A stretch of 64,000 nt of DNA from Spongiihabitans sp965206355 (GTDB lineage: Bacteria; Pseudomonadota; Gammaproteobacteria; Arenicellales; Poriferihabitantaceae). Below, piece after piece: positions 35,204 through 43,910 of the stretch. Each line of letters begins with the position of its first letter. Positions within the stretch are counted from its first letter, which is position 1. Made by a program: the position numbers and the translations under genes. The notes under the pieces are model-generated. The model ran no database searches and was not told the DNA's origin. It worked only from the letters and a program-made list of their open reading frames with translations. The stretch spans positions 806,001-870,000 of the forward strand of contig OZ242212.1 in the NCBI GenBank assembly GCA_965206355.1, given 5' to 3'.

Positions 35204-35839
35204 ATGGCTAACACACTTTACGGTCTATTTGGCGGCACTTTTGATCCTGTTCATAATGGTCACCTCGCAACCGTTACCCGCGTTGCTGATCAATGCGCTC
35301 TTGAGCGGGTTTACTTTATTCCTGCGGCAGTGCCGCCACATCGTCATCAACCCTGTGCCAGCGCACAACAACGACTGGAAATGGTGTTGCTGGCACTGGC
35401 AAACCATACTCGCTTTGAGGTTGATGGTTGTGAACTTACGCGCCCGCCACCATCTTATACCTGTGATACGGTAAAATCCCTACAAGCGCGGGATGCGTGC
35501 AGACGATATTGTCTGATTTTAGGTGTTGATGCGTTTTTAGGACTGGATGGTTGGTATCGGTGGCAAGAATTGCTGGATTCGATCCATTTTATTGTGATGT
35601 GTCGCCCCGGTTGGGAAATTCCAGCGTCCTTGCCGGATTGGTGGCAACAGCGTCATGCTGAATCTATTGAATATCTGCAACAATGTGCGGGCGGGAAGAT
35701 TTATCAGATTGAAGTTGAACCCAACCCACTGTCGGCTACGAAAATAAGATATGGTATTGCCCAAGGTGCTAATGTCAGTACGATGATGCCACATTCGGTG
35801 TGGAATTATATTTGCGCTAATAAATTGTATGGCGCGTAA
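35204..35839 (+). CDS. nadD: Nicotinate-nucleotide adenylyltransferase
   Basis: 211 residues. Makes deamido-NAD from nicotinate mononucleotide and ATP. GLFGGTFDPVHNGHLATV has the nucleotidyltransferase HxGH motif; FIPAAVPPHR and GVDAFLGLDGWYRWQELLDS are family segments, and the late LSATKIR replaces the usual ISSTxIR. It heads nadD-rsfS-rlmH, a conserved cluster. Confidence 0.95.
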   Translation: MANTLYGLFGGTFDPVHNGHLATVTRVADQCALERVYFIPAAVPPHRHQPCASAQQRLEMVLLALANHTRFEVDGCELTRPPPSYTCDTVKSLQARDACRRYCLILGVDAFLGLDGWYRWQELLDSIHFIVMCRPGWEIPASLPDWWQQRHAESIEYLQQCAGGKIYQIEVEPNPLSATKIRYGIAQGANVSTMMPHSVWNYICANKLYGA

Positions 35840-35863
35840 TCGGTATGAGTATGTTTATGAGTC

Positions 35864-36307
35864 ATGTTTATGGATAGGGGGGCAAAGCAATCTGTTGTAG
35901 ATTCAATAGCCATGCGCGATGTTATTGTCGCCTCTTTGCTGGACGCTAAAGGATTGGATGTCAAGGTGCTGGATGTCCGTAAGCTGACCAACATCACCGA
36001 CTATATGATTGTGGTTACGGGGACTTCGGATCGTCATATCAAAAGCATTGCTGATCGGGTGCTGGTGTTCATGCGTGAAAAACAGCAACTGCCCTTTGGT
36101 ATGGAAGGCGAAGAATCAAGGAATTGGGTGCTAATCGATTTCGTCGATGTGGTGGTTCATATTATGCGTGATCAGGCGCGTAAACATTATGACCTTGAAG
36201 GGTTATGGGATGAAACATTTGTGGATCCCGCGCAATCGAACCCTGTTGATGGCACAAATTGCACAGCAAAACCCGTTCGGGTTAATCGCGGGTTATTGGC
36301 TAGATAG
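35864..36307 (+). CDS. rsfS: Ribosomal silencing factor RsfS
   Basis: 147 residues. Binds L14 and blocks subunit joining when nutrients are low. The core matches well: ITDYMIVVTGTSDRHIKSIA, GMEGEESRNWVLIDFVDVVV and HIMRDQARKHYDLEGLWD. The C-terminal 30 residues are unconserved. An in-frame ATG at 35912 is an alternative start. Confidence 0.93.
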   Translation: MFMDRGAKQSVVDSIAMRDVIVASLLDAKGLDVKVLDVRKLTNITDYMIVVTGTSDRHIKSIADRVLVFMREKQQLPFGMEGEESRNWVLIDFVDVVVHIMRDQARKHYDLEGLWDETFVDPAQSNPVDGTNCTAKPVRVNRGLLAR

Positions 36308-36330
36308 TGATTGGCTGGCAGTGCTTCAAT

Positions 36331-36467
36331 GAGACCTTTGCACGAAAGCCATTTCACCTGCATGCTACGTTAAAATCGTACTCAATCGGTCATTTATAAG
36401 CATAAACCCCTCATTCCGTGCGTTTCTGCTGGCCTGAAAGCGAAATCATCTTCCGTGCAAAGGTCTC
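36331..36467 (+). mobile_element. MITE copy 5 (137 bp), between rsfS and rlmH
   Basis: Short class with a two-base deletion. Perfect TCAAT target duplication at 36326-36330 and 36468-36472. It widens the rsfS-rlmH gap from about 34 bp to 176 bp and contributes an open frame that runs into rlmH. Confidence 0.95.
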
Positions 36468-36483
36468 TCAATACGATATTCGT

Positions 36484-36954
36484 ATGCTTAAAATTTCCCT
36501 GATTGTAGTGGGTGAGAAAATGCCTCAATGGGTGGCGCAGGGTTATCAGCGATACGCTAAACGAATCCGCGGGTGCATACAATTAAACTTAGTTGAGATT
36601 CCCGCAATTAGGCGTGGCAAGCATGCGGATATCAATAGAATTATGCAGATAGAGGAACAGAAAATTCTCCATACCCTGCCACAAAACGCGCACATCATCG
36701 CGCTGGATCGTGTGGGCAAGTCATATTCGACAATGGCGTTTTCCGAGAGAATGCGGCGCTGGATGGAGCAAGGGCAACGGGTCGCGCTGGTGGTCGGGGG
36801 TGCAGAGGGCTTGAGTGAGGAATTTATCAATCATGCCGATGAATCGTGGTCACTTTCAGAATTGACTTTCGCACATCCGCTGGTACGGGTTATTTTGGCA
36901 GAGCAATTATACCGTTGCTTTTCGATACTGGAAGGCTCACCTTACCATCGCTAG
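36484..36954 (+). CDS. rlmH: 23S rRNA (pseudouridine1915-N3)-methyltransferase RlmH
   Basis: 156 residues, the normal family length. SPOUT-family enzyme that methylates pseudouridine 1915 in 23S rRNA. MLKISLIVVGEKMPQWVAQG is the usual start. The knot region has VALVVGGAEGLSEEF and LAEQLYRCFSILEGSPYHR. The frame is open upstream through the MITE to 36418, which would add 22 residues (beginning MRFCWPESEIIFRAK) if the upstream ATG were used. Confidence 0.95.
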   Translation: MLKISLIVVGEKMPQWVAQGYQRYAKRIRGCIQLNLVEIPAIRRGKHADINRIMQIEEQKILHTLPQNAHIIALDRVGKSYSTMAFSERMRRWMEQGQRVALVVGGAEGLSEEFINHADESWSLSELTFAHPLVRVILAEQLYRCFSILEGSPYHR

Positions 36955-37280
36955 ATTGCTACCTAATGGCGTCTCATCATTGTCCTAATTGCCTCTGGCG
37001 TGATTAAGCATCGCCTGTTACTTCAGGCAAAATTTAGGCACAGGCAAATAATATAGCTGAAACATGGTAGCATAGCGATTCGTTGAGACTAGAGACTTAG
37101 AGAATAAGATGTCGCTATACTTGCTCTTTTCGGCAATAGCTGGTGATGGACAGCTTGGTCAGTGTTGCGATGACAGGGTGTCAAGGAGCGAGCTAATAGG
37201 TTATGTCTATGTCGCGAGCCGCGATTGTGGCATCAGACGCCGCTCTGCTGTCTTTAATGGTGAGCCCTAATTGATAAAAT
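36955..37280. other. Intergenic stretch before MITE copy 6
   Basis: 326 bp between rlmH and the MITE. No open frame with family features and no strong terminator or promoter. It could be decayed coding DNA. Confidence 0.35.
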
Positions 37281-37419
37281 GAGACCTTTGCACGAAAGCC
37301 ATTTCACCTGCATACTGCGTTAAAATCGTACTCAATCGGTCATTTATGAGCATAAACTCCCTCATTCCGTGCGTTTTTGCCTTGCCTGAAAGCGAAATCA
37401 TCTTCCGTGCAAAGGTCTC
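37281..37419 (+). mobile_element. MITE copy 6 (139 bp)
   Basis: Short class with a perfect AAAAT target duplication (37276-37280 and 37420-37424). It ends 21 bp before the next gene's start, so it occupies that gene's promoter region. Confidence 0.95.
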
Positions 37420-37440
37420 AAAATAGCCATCAGAATAGCC

Positions 37441-37857
37441 ATGAAATTATCATTCCGCACACTGTTGTTGCTGTCCTTGCTATCATCGTTGCTGCTACCC
37501 ACGGTTGTTTTCGCGCTGACAACACATTCCGAAACATTGAGTCGAATGCAATGGCCAGCGCATAGTCATGGTGCCAATATTCAGGCACTCCCGCAGGTTA
37601 GGCGAATACTGCAGTTATTTGAAGAAGATGAACAGGTTACACTGGAGATTCATTACCCTGCTAATGATCCGACCCCTAACCAATATAATGACCAGACTGA
37701 TGGCCAAGCCGATGACACGACCAATAATCAGGGTAAATCGTGGGCAGAATCCCTTGGGCGTTGGTTTGTAACTTTTGGAATACCCCTCCGTCACATCCTG
37801 TTATTTGCCGATTCCCGTGCTGATCAAATCGTAATCTCTCTGGTTGATCGCCGATAA
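37441..37857 (+). CDS. Small secreted protein of unknown function
   Basis: 138 residues. Strong signal peptide (LLLLSLLSSLLLPTVVFA) and a mature part with a polar linker (NDPTPNQYNDQTDGQADDTT) followed by a C-terminal SWAESLGRWFVTFGIPLRHI. No named domain recognised. The cytochrome gene follows 37 bp later, so the pair may act together. Confidence 0.6.
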   Translation: MKLSFRTLLLLSLLSSLLLPTVVFALTTHSETLSRMQWPAHSHGANIQALPQVRRILQLFEEDEQVTLEIHYPANDPTPNQYNDQTDGQADDTTNNQGKSWAESLGRWFVTFGIPLRHILLFADSRADQIVISLVDRR

Positions 37858-37894
37858 TATACTGCCCGACTGGTTTTCTCATTTATTTGTCAGT

Positions 37895-38248
37895 ATGAAA
37901 TTGAAACCGCTTACATCATATCTATTCTGCACATTGCTACTAATCATTGCCACAAGCCTGGCCTTATACGCATCGTTCACACAAGAGCATACAAAAGCCG
38001 TTTATGAAGCCACCTGCACCGCCTGCCACGGTTTTGGCGTGTTGGGTGCGCCTAAACTTGGCGACCAAAAAGCCTGGAAGCCACGCATCGCCCAAGGCAT
38101 TGAGACCTTGTACCAACACAGCATAGACGGATTCATCGGCGAAAGCGGAGTAATGCCGCCTAAAGGTGGGTTTTCTGAATTGAGCGATGATCAGATCAGG
38201 GCACTGGTTGATTATATGGTCGCCGCCGCACAGCAAGACAAGCCATAA
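37895..38248 (+). CDS. Cytochrome c5-like c-type cytochrome
   Basis: About 118 residues. An N-terminal signal or anchor (FCTLLLIIATSLALYAS) precedes a single-haem domain with CTACHGFG and the distal methionine in VMPPKGGFSELSDDQIRALV. It matches the class of small periplasmic cytochromes c5 that pass electrons to terminal oxidases or reductases. The frame is open upstream to 37844; the ATG at 37895 gives a normal leader. Confidence 0.85.
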   Translation: MKLKPLTSYLFCTLLLIIATSLALYASFTQEHTKAVYEATCTACHGFGVLGAPKLGDQKAWKPRIAQGIETLYQHSIDGFIGESGVMPPKGGFSELSDDQIRALVDYMVAAAQQDKP

Positions 38249-38332
38249 TGGAGTGGTTAAGTCAAGCTGATGAGCGAATGTTATCGGTGTTAAACGTTTT
38301 GCGCAGAGCCGTTATGATTCATATTATCGGCA

Positions 38333-39619
38333 CTAAAATGGCCAGCGTTGCATGTCAAAAAATCCTGTTAGTGCTCGTATCAAATAGCCAATATCTTTGG
38401 TGCCAGCGAGCTCCCGAATGGAATGCATGCCGAGCTGCGGCACACCGACATCCACGGTCCGCACACCCAGTTTAGTTGCTGTAATCGGTCCGATTGTTGA
38501 ACCGCACCGCATATCCGAACGTGCTACCACCATTTGATACGGAATGTCGTTGTCATGACATACTGCCTTGAATACCGCTTCTGTTTCGCTATTGGTGGCA
38601 TAGCGTTGGTTATTATTTATTTTTATCACTGGCCCCTTGTTGATTAGCGGTTGGTGATCCGGTTCATGAACTTCTGGGTAATTGGGATGAATACCGTGGG
38701 CATTATCCGCAGAAACCAACATAGAATGACTGATGGCACGTTGCAAATTCTCGTCGCCAGCACATATTCTTAAAAGTACCGAATGCAGTAACGGGCCCTG
38801 TGCGCCACTGGCTGATGCGCTTCCCACCTCTTCGTGATCGTTCAAGGCAATCACCTGATTGCTGCTAGTGTCCGCAGTCAGTAATGCCTGCACCGCCGCG
38901 TAGCAACTGAGTAGGTTGTCAAGCCGTGCTGAAGCAATGAACTCCCGATTAAGCCCGACTAATTGCGGAGGCTGATAATCGTATAACGACAATTCAAACG
39001 CTAAAATCTTGAATGATGGCAAGTCCGGGTATTGCTGTTTCAACCATTTTTCAAGTAGCGGTTCAAATTTCCGATCATCCTTATCGGCTCGACAAATAAC
39101 GGCAGGCAGGTGGTTTTGATTGTTAATGCTGCGATGCTCGTTGACCTTTCGGTCAAGATGAATCGCCAAACTCGGTATGAACGCAATGGGTTGATCGGTA
39201 TTGAACAGCAAATGATTAATCGCCCTCTGTTTGGTTCGTACTGTAACCCGTCCCGCCAGAGCCAGATCCCGATCAAACCAAGGGTTCAATAGTGCCCCGC
39301 CATAAACCTCAACACCGAGTCTGGCATAGCCATTACTGACGCTAATCGCATTCGGTTTGATTTTTAAGCACGGGCTGTCGGTATGCGCACCAATCAAGCG
39401 AAAACCGTGTTCGCTCGGGGATTGTGCTATATTGAATGCAATCAAGGATGAATCATTACCCGTCAGATAGTATTTTCCGGCGCTTAATGGTTGCCATGAG
39501 TCGCTCTCGTGCAAACGTGAATAATCCGAGTTTTCAAGGGTTTCGACAATGTTGGCTACGGCATGGTAGGGTGTCGGTGAGTGTTGCAAGTAACTCAGAA
39601 AGTCAGCAGCTTCAGACAT
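38333..39619 (-). CDS. apeB: M18 family aminopeptidase (ApeB/aspartyl aminopeptidase)
   Basis: 428 residues. Cytosolic di-zinc peptidase releasing N-terminal acidic residues. Metal-binding and catalytic motifs are present: GAHTDSPCLKIKPN, NDHEEVGSASASGAQGP, SADNAHGIHPNYPEVHEPDH and, near the end, RCGSTIGPITATKLGVRTVD. It is convergent with the cytochrome gene. Confidence 0.94.
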   Translation of the reverse strand: MSEAADFLSYLQHSPTPYHAVANIVETLENSDYSRLHESDSWQPLSAGKYYLTGNDSSLIAFNIAQSPSEHGFRLIGAHTDSPCLKIKPNAISVSNGYARLGVEVYGGALLNPWFDRDLALAGRVTVRTKQRAINHLLFNTDQPIAFIPSLAIHLDRKVNEHRSINNQNHLPAVICRADKDDRKFEPLLEKWLKQQYPDLPSFKILAFELSLYDYQPPQLVGLNREFIASARLDNLLSCYAAVQALLTADTSSNQVIALNDHEEVGSASASGAQGPLLHSVLLRICAGDENLQRAISHSMLVSADNAHGIHPNYPEVHEPDHQPLINKGPVIKINNNQRYATNSETEAVFKAVCHDNDIPYQMVVARSDMRCGSTIGPITATKLGVRTVDVGVPQLGMHSIRELAGTKDIGYLIRALTGFFDMQRWPF

Positions 39620-39796
39620 AATTCATGGGTAAACAGGATGTTGGAATGTTCTCTATTTTAGTCCTATTTTATCTTTTCTGGGCGAAATCATAAGCTAATG
39701 ATGCCCTAATTATGTTTGTAATTGTCTGGGCGATTGTCTACCGGACATTGCTCGGGTACAATGTGCGTTTTAGTGAACCCTAATCGGCGGTTTGAT

Positions 39797-40525
39797 ATGC
39801 GAATACTTGTGTTTAAACACATTGAATGTGAGCATCCGGGAATATTTCGTAAATTTCTTAAACAGGATGGCATTCAGTGGGATGCGGTTGAGCTTGATCA
39901 AGGGCAACCGATTCCGGCTTTTGATGGTTATGATGCGCTGTGGGTCATGGGCGGACCGATGGATGTCTGGGATGTTGAACAAAATCCGTGGCTGATTCCA
40001 GAAAAACAGGCCATTCGACGCTGGGTAACCGAAGTTAATAAACCCTATCTGGGCTTGTGCCTGGGGCATCAATTACTGGCAGATGCGCTGGGCGGCACCT
40101 GTGGCCCGCAAAATCCGGCAGAAATCGGTATTATGAAGGTGATGCTGACCGATGAAGGGGTGGCTGATGCGGTGTTCACGAATATGCCACGAGTGCAGAC
40201 CTGTTTACAGTGGCATTCGGTCTGCGTTGCCCAACCTCCGGAAAATAGCACGGTGCTGGCTTCTTCGGCGGCGTGTCGTGTACAGGCCATGCGGGTGGGC
40301 AAGCGAGCATGGTCAATGCAATATCATGTTGAACTGGAAGCGGATACTGTCGCTAACTGGGGTAAAATTCCGAGCTATAAACAGGCGTTGGAAAAGGCGC
40401 TCGGAGCGACCGGATTAGCGGATACCCAAGCTGATGCGGCGGCGAGTATGGAAGAAATTCTGATTAACGCTCGACAACTTTATCGTAATTTTATGGCGCA
40501 GCTTAAAGGTGTCGCATTGCCTTAA
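39797..40525 (+). CDS. Class I glutamine amidotransferase-like protein
   Basis: About 242 residues. The triad is visible: nucleophile cysteine in LGLCLGHQLLADALGG and the His-x-Glu pair in SMQYHVELEADT. It resembles stand-alone GMP synthase-like GATases of the type found next to amine or peptide metabolism genes, with no partner synthase here. The substrate is unknown. The ATG at 39797 (MRILVFKHIECEHPG) is preferred over an upstream frame start at 39722. Confidence 0.85.
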   Translation: MRILVFKHIECEHPGIFRKFLKQDGIQWDAVELDQGQPIPAFDGYDALWVMGGPMDVWDVEQNPWLIPEKQAIRRWVTEVNKPYLGLCLGHQLLADALGGTCGPQNPAEIGIMKVMLTDEGVADAVFTNMPRVQTCLQWHSVCVAQPPENSTVLASSAACRVQAMRVGKRAWSMQYHVELEADTVANWGKIPSYKQALEKALGATGLADTQADAAASMEEILINARQLYRNFMAQLKGVALP

Positions 40526-40548
40526 CCACCCTGCGCTACAATCAGGTT

Positions 40549-40705
40549 GAGACCTTTGCAGCCATTTCACCTGCATGCTGCGTCGCCTAAAAGCGCCTAC
40601 TGTTGGTAAAATCGTACTCAATCGGTCATTTATAAGCATAAACTCCCTCATTCCATGCGTTTTTGCCTGGCCTGAAAGCGAAATCATCTTCCGTGCAAAG
40701 GTCTC
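40549..40705 (+). mobile_element. MITE copy 7 (157 bp)
   Basis: Long class, perfect AGGTT target duplication (40544-40548 and 40706-40710). It lies 23 bp after the amidotransferase gene. Confidence 0.95.
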
Positions 40706-40734
40706 AGGTTAGCGGTCAAAATTTCGTTGCCTGG

Positions 40735-40983
40735 CTAATGTTGCACCGCGACCACATAAGGGGTGATGGCAGAAATGGCGAGTACGCCGTTCAATGATGA
40801 CATATTGATGATCGTGACACGCGAACCGTCTGCATCGGCTTGTTGTTTAATCATAGGCTTGTCCGAGTTGTTCCGGAATGCGACTGGCATCGTTGCAAGT
40901 AATCACCTTTTTCGCCACACCATATTTGATCAGCCCATCAACAAAGATTGCACCGCCACTACGTCGGCTGAGTTTTAGGGATG
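40735..40983 (-). pseudogene. Decayed short-chain dehydrogenase fragment
   Basis: Minus-strand pieces in two frames: AIFVDGLIKYGVAKKVITCN with QLGQAYD, and after a frameshift QADADGSRVTIINMSSLNGV ending at a stop near 40735. The second has the SDR INMSSLNG strand with the serine motif. N- and C-terminal parts are missing, so this is a remnant. The stretch from 40984 to 41137 holds no gene apart from the sufS upstream region. Confidence 0.5.
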
Positions 40984-41137
40984 CTACGGGTCGGGGGCTA
41001 CTTATTGCTCTATTGGACGTTTTGTTTTGAACAAATTCAGAAACATATTGCACACTTTAAGTTTGGAGAGTGCGGAAAATTTCGATGTGTTTCTATTATA
41101 ATCAGAGTCATCAGATTTAACAGCAAACCACATTAAA

Positions 41138-42379
41138 GTGTCAACAGTCGCTCCCAAAAAAGCCTTTAAAGTTGAGCAGGTTCGTAAAGAATTTCCCATT
41201 CTGCAGCGAAACATTAACGGTCGCCCGTTGGTCTATCTGGATAACGGTGCTTCGGCTCAAAAACCGCAATCAGTGATTGATTGTGTCGCCCGATATTATC
41301 GACAGCAACATGCCAACATTCACCGTGGCGTGCATCATCTGAGCCAACAAGCGACTCAGGCCTATGAGGATGCCCGGGAAACAATTCGCGCATTTATCAA
41401 TGCCGGTTATACCGATGAAGTGTTATTTACCAAAGGCACAACGGATAGCATTAATCTAGTCGCCGCGTCTTTTGGTAGAAAGTTTCTCGGTGCCGGAGAC
41501 GAAGTCATCATCTCTGCTATGGAGCACCACTCGAACATCGTGCCATGGCAAATGACCTGTCAACAGAGTGGTGCGATACTCAAGGTTATTCCGATCAATA
41601 AGCAGGGTGAATTGCTGATGGACGAATTTGCATCCATGCTTAACGAGCGCACTAAATTGATTGCGGTAGTTCATGTCTCAAATTCTCTGGGCACGATCAA
41701 CCCGATTGAGCAAATCATCAAACTGGCACATCAACGGCATATACCGGTCTTGCTGGATGGCGCACAGACAGTGCCGCATCTGCGCATTGATGTGCAAGCG
41801 TTAGACGTGGATTTCTTTGCCTTTTCCGGTCATAAATTGTTTGGGCCGACCGGCGTGGGAGTGTTGTACGGCAAACAAGCGCTGCTAAATGACATGCCGC
41901 CCTATCAGGGCGGCGGCGACATGATTGAAAGAGTCACTTTTGCCAAAACCACCTACAATACCCTGCCACATAAATTTGAGGCAGGTACGCCCAACATTGC
42001 TGGTGGTATTGGTCTCGGTGCGGCGGTTGATTTTATATGCGGGTATGATGAACGGGAGATTGTCGCCCATGAGCAAGATATTCTTGACTATGCGACCAGA
42101 AAATTGAGCGCGATTGAGGGTGTCAATATCATAGGCACGGCGACCCATAAAGCCAGCGTCATCTCATTTCTGCTCAATGACACGCACCCTTTTGATGTCG
42201 GCACCATTCTGGATCAGTTGGGTATCGCGGTTCGCACTGGTCATCACTGCACCCAGCCATTGATGGATTTTTATGGCATTCCGGGCACTGTCAGAGCCTC
42301 ATTTGCACTGTACAACAATCGTGCCGATGTTGATGCCCTGGTTGCTGGCGTACAACGTGCAGCCACAATGTTTTTGTAG
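41138..42379 (+). CDS. sufS: Cysteine desulfurase SufS
   Basis: 413 residues, GTG start. Group II cysteine desulfurase that feeds sulfur to Fe-S cluster assembly. PLP lysine in FFAFSGHKLFGPTGVGV, substrate loop cysteine in AVRTGHHCTQPLMDF and family regions VYLDNGASAQKP and ISAMEHHSNIVPWQ. It precedes sufE by 33 bp, but no sufBCD genes are in this window, so the scaffold genes lie elsewhere. Confidence 0.95.
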   Translation: MSTVAPKKAFKVEQVRKEFPILQRNINGRPLVYLDNGASAQKPQSVIDCVARYYRQQHANIHRGVHHLSQQATQAYEDARETIRAFINAGYTDEVLFTKGTTDSINLVAASFGRKFLGAGDEVIISAMEHHSNIVPWQMTCQQSGAILKVIPINKQGELLMDEFASMLNERTKLIAVVHVSNSLGTINPIEQIIKLAHQRHIPVLLDGAQTVPHLRIDVQALDVDFFAFSGHKLFGPTGVGVLYGKQALLNDMPPYQGGGDMIERVTFAKTTYNTLPHKFEAGTPNIAGGIGLGAAVDFICGYDEREIVAHEQDILDYATRKLSAIEGVNIIGTATHKASVISFLLNDTHPFDVGTILDQLGIAVRTGHHCTQPLMDFYGIPGTVRASFALYNNRADVDALVAGVQRAATMFL

Positions 42380-42412
42380 GCGCGGTTTTTGACAGCAGAA
42401 CAGGTAGCACAG

Positions 42413-42826
42413 ATGGCAAGTATTAACGAAATTCAGGATGAAATTATTGAGGAGTTCGGTATTTTTGAGCAATGGATGGACAAGTATGAATATATCATTG
42501 ACTTGGGCAAAAAAATGCCGTTGCTTGATGAGCAGTATAAACACAACCAATATCTTGTGCCCGGATGTCAAAGTCGGGTCTGGCTTCGCGCCGAGAGGCA
42601 TGCCGATAACATCAGGCTGACTGCCGACAGTGATGCCATCATCACCAAAGGAATCATTGCGTTATTGATTCGTGTCTTATCGAATCAGCCAGCGCAACAG
42701 GTTCGTCAGGCAGATCTGTATTTCATTGACCGCATCGGACTCAAGCAACATCTTTCGCCAACACGTTCCAATGGTCTGGTCAATATGGTGGCTAAAATAA
42801 AGTCCAGTGCAAATAGTCTAACGTAA
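42413..42826 (+). CDS. sufE: Cysteine desulfuration protein SufE
   Basis: 137 residues from MASINEIQDEIIEEFGIFEQ. SufE accepts persulfide from SufS. The active cysteine is in LVPGCQSRVWL. An in-frame TTG at 42389 would lengthen it by 8 residues; the later ATG fits the family start. It forms a pair with sufS. Confidence 0.93.
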   Translation: MASINEIQDEIIEEFGIFEQWMDKYEYIIDLGKKMPLLDEQYKHNQYLVPGCQSRVWLRAERHADNIRLTADSDAIITKGIIALLIRVLSNQPAQQVRQADLYFIDRIGLKQHLSPTRSNGLVNMVAKIKSSANSLT

Positions 42827-42930
42827 TAAGCTGTTTCGGCAATGACCAAGACAAAAGCCAGACGCAAAAACCAGACACGAAAAGCGGATAAAGTCCCGCT
42901 GATGAGTAGTGACACGGGGTAAAACAAACT

Positions 42931-43093
42931 GAGATCTTTAGCACGGAAGATGATTTCGCTTTTAGGCCAGGCAAAAACGCACGGAATGAGGGAGTTTATG
43001 CTTATAAATGACCGATTGAGACCGATTTTACCAACAGTAGGCGCTTTTAGGCGACGTAGCATGCAGGTGAAATGGCTTTCGTGCAAAGCTCTC
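42931..43093 (-). mobile_element. MITE copy 8 (163 bp), inverted
   Basis: Longest class, with both the GCCTAAAAGCG block and the GAAAG segment. Perfect AAACT target duplication (42926-42930 and 43094-43098). The termini have changed at a few positions (GAGATCTTTAGCACGG; CGTGCAAAGCTCTC). It follows sufE. Confidence 0.95.
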
Positions 43094-43095
43094 AA

Positions 43096-43180
43096 ACTGT
43101 TAGCAACAAATAGAAATGCCCGCTTACAAACCGCTAACAGTAGCCAATTTATTCAGTATCTGCTAGCATCAAACACTAAA
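43096..43180. repeat. 83-bp dispersed repeat with hairpin, copy 2 (inverted)
   Basis: ACTGTTAGCAACAAATAGAA onward, the inverse of 27863-27945 with a few changes. It is squeezed between a MITE and IS1595-type copy 2. Confidence 0.7.
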
Positions 43181-43187
43181 TACAAAA

Positions 43188-43905
43188 GGGGCTGTCCTAG
43201 ATAACACTGAAAGAGTGCTATCATGGGATCAATGAGAAAGAGTCGTTTAAGCCGTTATAAACAAGGTCGTCTTATCGAGCATTTTGTGTCGGGTTCAACC
43301 GCCCGCACGGCAGCGTTGCTGGTTGGGATCAACAAGTCCACATCGGCGTATTTTTATCACCGGTTGCGCGAGATTATCGCATATGAGCTTGAACAAGAAA
43401 GCCATGAGGTTTTTGACGGGGAGATTGAAGTCGATGAAAGTTATTTTGGCGGTGGTCGCAAAGGCAAACGAGGTCGGGGAGCGGCGGGGAAAATCCCGGT
43501 GTTTGGCTTACTCAAACGGGGCGGGAGGGTTTACACCAAGATTATCCCGGATGCCTGTTCAGCAACCTTGATGCCAATTATTGAGCGTAAAGTGGTTCCG
43601 GACAGCATCGTTTATTCCGACTGTTGGAGCGGTTATAATGTGCTGGACGTGAGCGATTTCAAGCACCACCGCATCAACCATTCCCAACGCTTCGCGGAGC
43701 AGGGGAATCACATCAACGGCATTGAGAACTTTTGGAGTCAGGCGAAGCGTCATATGCACAAATTCAACGGTGTTCCCAAGGCGCATTTTGGGCTGTTTTT
43801 GAAGGAGTGCGAGTGGCGTTTTAACAACAGCGACCCAATATCTCAATTATTTCAATTAAAACAATGGGTTGGAGTTCATTTAAACTAGTTATCTAGGACA
43901 GCCCC
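43188..43905 (+). mobile_element. IS1595-type insertion sequence, copy 2 (718 bp)
   Basis: Same ends as copy 1. Flanks ATACAAAA and ATAATTTA do not match, so a deletion or rearrangement probably followed insertion. It has removed the C-terminal part of the transposase gene on its right. Confidence 0.93.
43223..43888 (+). CDS. IS1595-family (ISXO2-like) transposase
   Basis: 221 residues, intact. It differs from copy 1 by two conservative changes near residue 104 (GGRVYTKIIPD against GGKVYAKIIPD). All motifs listed for copy 1 are present. Confidence 0.93.
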   Translation: MGSMRKSRLSRYKQGRLIEHFVSGSTARTAALLVGINKSTSAYFYHRLREIIAYELEQESHEVFDGEIEVDESYFGGGRKGKRGRGAAGKIPVFGLLKRGGRVYTKIIPDACSATLMPIIERKVVPDSIVYSDCWSGYNVLDVSDFKHHRINHSQRFAEQGNHINGIENFWSQAKRHMHKFNGVPKAHFGLFLKECEWRFNNSDPISQLFQLKQWVGVHLN

Positions 43906-43910
43906 ATAAT

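Noticed and set aside
42706..43095. 129-codon minus-strand frame covering the end of sufE and the MITE
   Set aside because: Overlaps sufE antisense and is partly the MITE frame; not a gene.
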